A DNA stretch of 64,000 nucleotides from Bilifractor sp002394235 (GTDB taxonomy: Bacteria > Bacillota > Clostridia > Lachnospirales > Lachnospiraceae), in assembly GCF_052118845.1 (NCBI RefSeq), contig NZ_JBQKGJ010000002.1, positions 124,001 through 188,000 on the forward strand. The letters are read 5' to 3'. Positions 61,040 through 64,000 of this stretch are shown here, piece by piece. The position numbers and the translations under genes were made by a program. Each line of letters opens with the position of its first letter. Position 1 is the stretch's first letter. The notes under the pieces are model-generated. The model had not been told where the DNA came from. It saw only the letters and a program-made list of their open reading frames with translations, and made no database searches.

Positions 61040-62026
61040 TTACTTATTTTGAATAGCCGTATCGAAATTCCGGATTCTTTCCTTCATCAGTTTGTCCAGC
61101 TTCTCTTTATTATTCATGATCTTCGGCGCACAAATCGCTCCGAAGCCCTGAATTTCCACGGTGTGCTCGCGAAGTCCCTTGAAGGTTCCTCTTGCCCGCT
61201 CCTGCTGTTCCTTGGAAAATTCGACATGAACCGCGCCATTTTCGATGGAAAGCTCACCCTCGATTCCACAAATCGGGCATTCTACACGGGTAGTACCCGG
61301 AAGAATGGTGATGATTCTCTGATGGCAAACCGGACATACCCCTGCCGGCTTGGCTGTGCTCTGGAAGAACTCTACGCTGTCATCATCGTATCCCTGAACC
61401 GTCCGTCTCCCCATTTCATGCATATCATTCATCAGTTGATCGTCAAGATACGGATTTGCAATCGTACCCATGGAGTTTGCATTGTAATTTCCCATTACCT
61501 TCATCATAGGTGGGAATCCGAACAGATGAAGCGTCGCGGTTCCCATGGATGTCCAATTCTCTGTTGACGCCCCGCCTACAGAAATATAAGAAACTGTTCT
61601 CTTCTTCAACCGTTCCATTGGGAAGTCATCTGCATTACCCGGCATTTCTCCCTTTCTTCTTTTGTCCAGAACCCAGGTAATTGCCGAATAGTCATGTCTG
61701 CAAGAGAATCGATCTACAAAATCTTTAAACTGACCCACAGGTTGCAGAACATAGACGGGAGCCCCAAGAATAATGGCATCTGCCCAGCGGACCTGGTTTT
61801 CCAGTTCCTGAAAATCATCCTTGAAAACGCAGTCATTATCTTTTCCCTTTTCCAACGCAGTGGAGCAGGCCCCGCATCCCCTGCACCTTCCAATGTTCAT
61901 ATTGCAGGTATTAACAAAACGGATCTCCGCATCCGCATCTGCCTCACGGCAGCCGTAGAGGGCTTCCTTGACCAGAATGTCCGTGTTTGCATTTTTTTTG
62001 CCAAATGAAATTCCAAGAATGTTCAT
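61040..62026 (-). CDS. iron-sulfur flavoprotein with C-terminal zinc ribbon (copy 4)
   Basis: 328 residues, the fourth copy of the family. The cluster cysteines are C48, C51, C54 and C66 (CRGCGAC then CVFKDDF), the flavin segment is APVYVLQPVGQFKDFVDR, and the zinc ribbon is CPVCH then CPICGIEG. Start 62026 was chosen over the in-frame GTG at 62038, which has no site; GTGAG lies 8 bases upstream of the ATG. It ends beside the RpiR remnant and its terminator. Candidate operator E lies about 160-200 bases upstream. The next gene upstream is another redox protein (flavodoxin-ferredoxin fusion). Confidence 0.8.
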   Translation of the reverse strand: MNILGISFGKKNANTDILVKEALYGCREADADAEIRFVNTCNMNIGRCRGCGACSTALEKGKDNDCVFKDDFQELENQVRWADAIILGAPVYVLQPVGQFKDFVDRFSCRHDYSAITWVLDKRRKGEMPGNADDFPMERLKKRTVSYISVGGASTENWTSMGTATLHLFGFPPMMKVMGNYNANSMGTIANPYLDDQLMNDMHEMGRRTVQGYDDDSVEFFQSTAKPAGVCPVCHQRIITILPGTTRVECPICGIEGELSIENGAVHVEFSKEQQERARGTFKGLREHTVEIQGFGAICAPKIMNNKEKLDKLMKERIRNFDTAIQNK

Positions 62027-62329
62027 ATGATTTCTCACTTTCCATTTTGTGAATCCGAATGTTCCGGATTAGCAGTAGTTTCGAGCGCACGCTTTTTTAG
62101 TATGTACATCTCTCAGTACTCCTATCATATTAACATTACACCCAAATTCTGTATTCTCGCATACTCACCGGAAATGAAGAATAAATTGACTATTACAGTT
62201 TATGATATCCCAGGATCAGGTCAAATAAAATGATTCAATTATAACCAGCAAAACGTAATAAATCATTCACAACATATATGGAAGGCAAAGACACGACCAT
62301 CCGTTGATATGTTCTGGCACCTGCGCTGT
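62027..62329. other. 303-base intergenic region
   Basis: A/T-rich spacer between two minus-strand redox genes. It holds candidate operator E and no gene; no clear terminator for the upstream gene was seen. Confidence 0.5.
62186..62224. promoter_or_regulatory. candidate operator E, TTGACT-N27-GGTCAA
   Basis: TTGACT (62186-62191) and GGTCAA (62219-62224) have the same spacing as site A and lie about 160-200 bases upstream of the copy-4 flavoprotein start, like sites A and B relative to their genes. Confidence 0.45.
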
Positions 62330-63298
62330 TTATTTCTCATAATTATCATTCTTTGTATCAATCTGCCTGATCCTGGGATGTCCAGTATGAACGGAATAAT
62401 ATGGGGTTGTTGTTCCGACTTCCGATAAAGGGGTCAGACGTCTGAATTTTCCTTCTCTTTCCGCTTTTTCTAGTACCATACAAAAAAGCTCTGATCCATG
62501 GTCAATTCCGACAGGCGCAGCTTCCTCATATGGTACCATCGGCTTAATTGCACCCGTCGGGCACAACATTTCGCAGTAAGTACAACCGTGACGGTCGTCA
62601 CACCTGTTCCCCTCTGAGCCAAATCTTTGTGGATTTACAGTATAGTCGATATAATTCATAGTACAGTTATCCATACATATGTGACATTTTGGCCATAAAC
62701 ACTTTTGGGGATCACGAATCAAGCTTCCATGCACATTATGAAACCCTCCGAGATGATCAATAGCCGCATTAGCATGTGCCGGCATCATATCAGGAGCAGG
62801 ACAGCGCGGGATCTCCCGGTCATCCCCTCTATAGACCTTGTCCAGTTTTCTTGAGAGATCTTTCCCCCACTCTTCCGCTTCTGACAAATCCACCTTATCA
62901 GGATGACCGGCTGTATAATAAGGTTCGGGAAATATCTGGATAGAGCAGTTACCATACCAATCTTTCCAATCCACAATCTTCATACCCACTCTTGCAAGTC
63001 TTGGGACTACCAACGGGAAATATAAATCGGGCATCGTTCCATGAGTGCAAAATGAAAATCCAGGCTTTCCTTTTTGATCAGGCATTTCCTCTACAAACTT
63101 TCGCATGTTTGGAGGCATCTCATACCAAACCGGCGACCCAAATCCCAAAGCGTCATAATTTTCCAGCTCCCTGTATGAGGCCTCCTTCAGGAAACGCAGC
63201 GTTACTTCATCTCCATTTTCTCTTAACCCACTTCTAATAGCACGTGCAATTTTCTGTGTATTCCCCGTCTGTGAATAATACACAATCAGAATTCTCAT
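62330..63298 (-). CDS. flavodoxin-ferredoxin fusion protein (EFR1-like)
   Basis: 322 residues. An N-terminal flavodoxin domain (YYSQTGNTQKIARAIRSGL near residue 7-25 binds FMN phosphate; GFGSPVWYEMPPNM near 53) is followed by a C-terminal part with two cysteine clusters, CLWPKCHICMDNC and CDDRHGCTYCEMLCPTGAI, typical of two 4Fe-4S ferredoxin sites. It should carry electrons in the cytoplasm, perhaps for a reductase encoded nearby. GGGAAAAATAAG precedes the ATG. It lies upstream of flavoprotein copy 4 on the same strand. Confidence 0.85.
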   Translation of the reverse strand: MRILIVYYSQTGNTQKIARAIRSGLRENGDEVTLRFLKEASYRELENYDALGFGSPVWYEMPPNMRKFVEEMPDQKGKPGFSFCTHGTMPDLYFPLVVPRLARVGMKIVDWKDWYGNCSIQIFPEPYYTAGHPDKVDLSEAEEWGKDLSRKLDKVYRGDDREIPRCPAPDMMPAHANAAIDHLGGFHNVHGSLIRDPQKCLWPKCHICMDNCTMNYIDYTVNPQRFGSEGNRCDDRHGCTYCEMLCPTGAIKPMVPYEEAAPVGIDHGSELFCMVLEKAEREGKFRRLTPLSEVGTTTPYYSVHTGHPRIRQIDTKNDNYEK

Positions 63299-63352
63299 CT
63301 TATTTTTCCCTAGCCCTCAAATATTTCATGCGATACCCAATTATTTAATGGA

Positions 63353-64000
63353 TTATTTCGTCAGCTTTTTCCTGGCCTTTGCCTGCTGCTGGTAAGTATC
63401 ATAGCCAATCGATACAAGAAGCAGAATACCCTTCACTACATACTGAGAGTTAACATCCATACCGATCATCTGCATTCCGTTTGTAAGTACACCGAGAATC
63501 AAACAACCGACTACCGCATCCGAAACATGTCCTGCGCCGCCGATGAATGAAACGCCTCCAAGGACACAGGCTGTAATCGCGTCAAATTCAACACCTGGTC
63601 CGATCTGCGAACTGGCTGATCCGCCGCGAGAAGTTAGAATAATAGAAGCGATTCCAAACAATGCGCCCGCAAAGGAAAACGTAAGAAATTTGATCTTATG
63701 AACATTCACCCCTGCCAGTCTTGCTGTTTCAGCATTCCCGCCAACCGCGTAAATAAATCGGCCGAATACTGTTTTATTGAGAACAAAACTGACCAGAATA
63801 CAAATAATGATCATAATAATAACGGGTACGGAAATTACTCCAACCATTGCCTGCCCGATGTTCAAATAGCTCTGATCGAAATTATAGAAAGACTTAGATC
63901 CGGAAAGAATATAAGAAATTCCTTTAAACATTGTCATGGTCGCAAGAGTAACAATCATCGGATGAATTTTGAGCAGATTCGAGGAAAAACCGTTAAATCC
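63353..64000 (-). CDS. RbsC-type sugar ABC transporter permease, partial (window edge)
   Basis: The frame runs from the stop at 63353 to the window edge; sequence upstream of the internal ATG at 63958 continues in frame with NGFSSNLLKIHPMIVTLATM, a typical RbsC segment, so the true start lies outside. At least five hydrophobic helices are seen, plus the family motif GRFIYAVGGNAETARLAGVN and GGVSFIGGAGH. It forms the channel of a ribose/simple-sugar ABC importer of the CUT2 family. Its ATPase and binding protein would be expected beyond the edge. The C-terminus is basic (KARKKLTK). Confidence 0.9.
   Translation of the reverse strand, partial: GFNGFSSNLLKIHPMIVTLATMTMFKGISYILSGSKSFYNFDQSYLNIGQAMVGVISVPVIIMIIICILVSFVLNKTVFGRFIYAVGGNAETARLAGVNVHKIKFLTFSFAGALFGIASIILTSRGGSASSQIGPGVEFDAITACVLGGVSFIGGAGHVSDAVVGCLILGVLTNGMQMIGMDVNSQYVVKGILLLVSIGYDTYQQQAKARKKLTK

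Noticed and set aside
1..64000. CRISPR arrays, prophage or toxin-antitoxin systems
   Set aside because: No regularly spaced repeats, phage structural genes or convincing toxin-antitoxin pairs were seen.

Overview
The window looks like part of a Clostridia chromosome, most likely a Lachnospiraceae-type gut anaerobe. The basis is strong AGGAGG-type ribosome binding sites, lipoprotein-type binding proteins, LplB/LplC-type sugar ABC permeases, a butyrate kinase, many iron-sulfur flavoproteins and near-balanced base composition. It opens inside a GH3 glycosidase and closes inside an RbsC-type permease. No rRNA, tRNA, CRISPR array or phage genes were seen.

Layout. 1-5.2 kb (minus): GH3 fragment, alpha/beta-hydrolase esterase, two iron-sulfur flavoproteins with a C-terminal zinc ribbon, and a GPH-family symporter. 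5.4-14.6 kb: three very large AraC regulators fused to a GH39-like domain, surrounding a two-gene C-glycoside deglycosidase-like unit (beta then alpha). 14.6-16.4 kb: histidine phosphatase, a small orphan protein and an Sfp-type phosphopantetheinyl transferase. 16.5-27.9 kb: module 1, made of a class II aldolase-ACP-thiolase-DUF35 operon, a divergent FGGY kinase, an Fe-alcohol dehydrogenase-MFS-hydroxyacid dehydrogenase-Old Yellow Enzyme operon and a divergent TetR regulator. 28-33.5 kb: module 2, one operon of thiolase-DUF35-ACP-phosphate acyltransferase-butyrate kinase-flavoprotein. 33.8-46.3 kb: Gfo/Idh/MocA oxidoreductase, xylose-isomerase-like TIM barrel, GH35-like glycosidase, AraC regulator, second deglycosidase pair and a sugar ABC transporter operon. 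46.7-58.8 kb: two more AraC-GH39 proteins, an orphan family-5 binding protein, a second MocA oxidoreductase with a hydroxypyruvate-isomerase-like partner, an RpiR regulator, the third deglycosidase pair and a small monooxygenase-like protein. 58.8-61 kb: an IS110-family element beside a duplicated 3-prime fragment of the RpiR gene. 61-64 kb: a fourth flavoprotein, a flavodoxin-ferredoxin fusion and the start of an RbsC-type permease.

How it may work together (inference). The MocA oxidoreductases plus DUF6379/TIM-barrel pairs match the known logic of C-glycoside cleavage: oxidation of the sugar at C3, then cleavage of the sugar-aglycone C-C bond. GH3, GH35-like and esterase genes would remove O-linked sugars and acyl groups, the ABC and GPH transporters would import substrates, and the AraC-GH39 proteins could sense glycosides. 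The two thiolase-DUF35-ACP modules, the Sfp enzyme, the acyltransferase-kinase pair and the flavoproteins do not fit a pathway I recognise. They could be an acyl-carrier-bound C-C bond-forming or cleaving route that ends in ATP formation.

Two repeated DNA motifs suggest two regulons. One is TTGACY-N24..27-GGTCAA, found upstream of three flavoprotein transcription units or operons, the 36 kb TIM barrel and the RpiR gene. The other is ACAGAAC/GTTCTGT, found at both divergent promoters of module 1.
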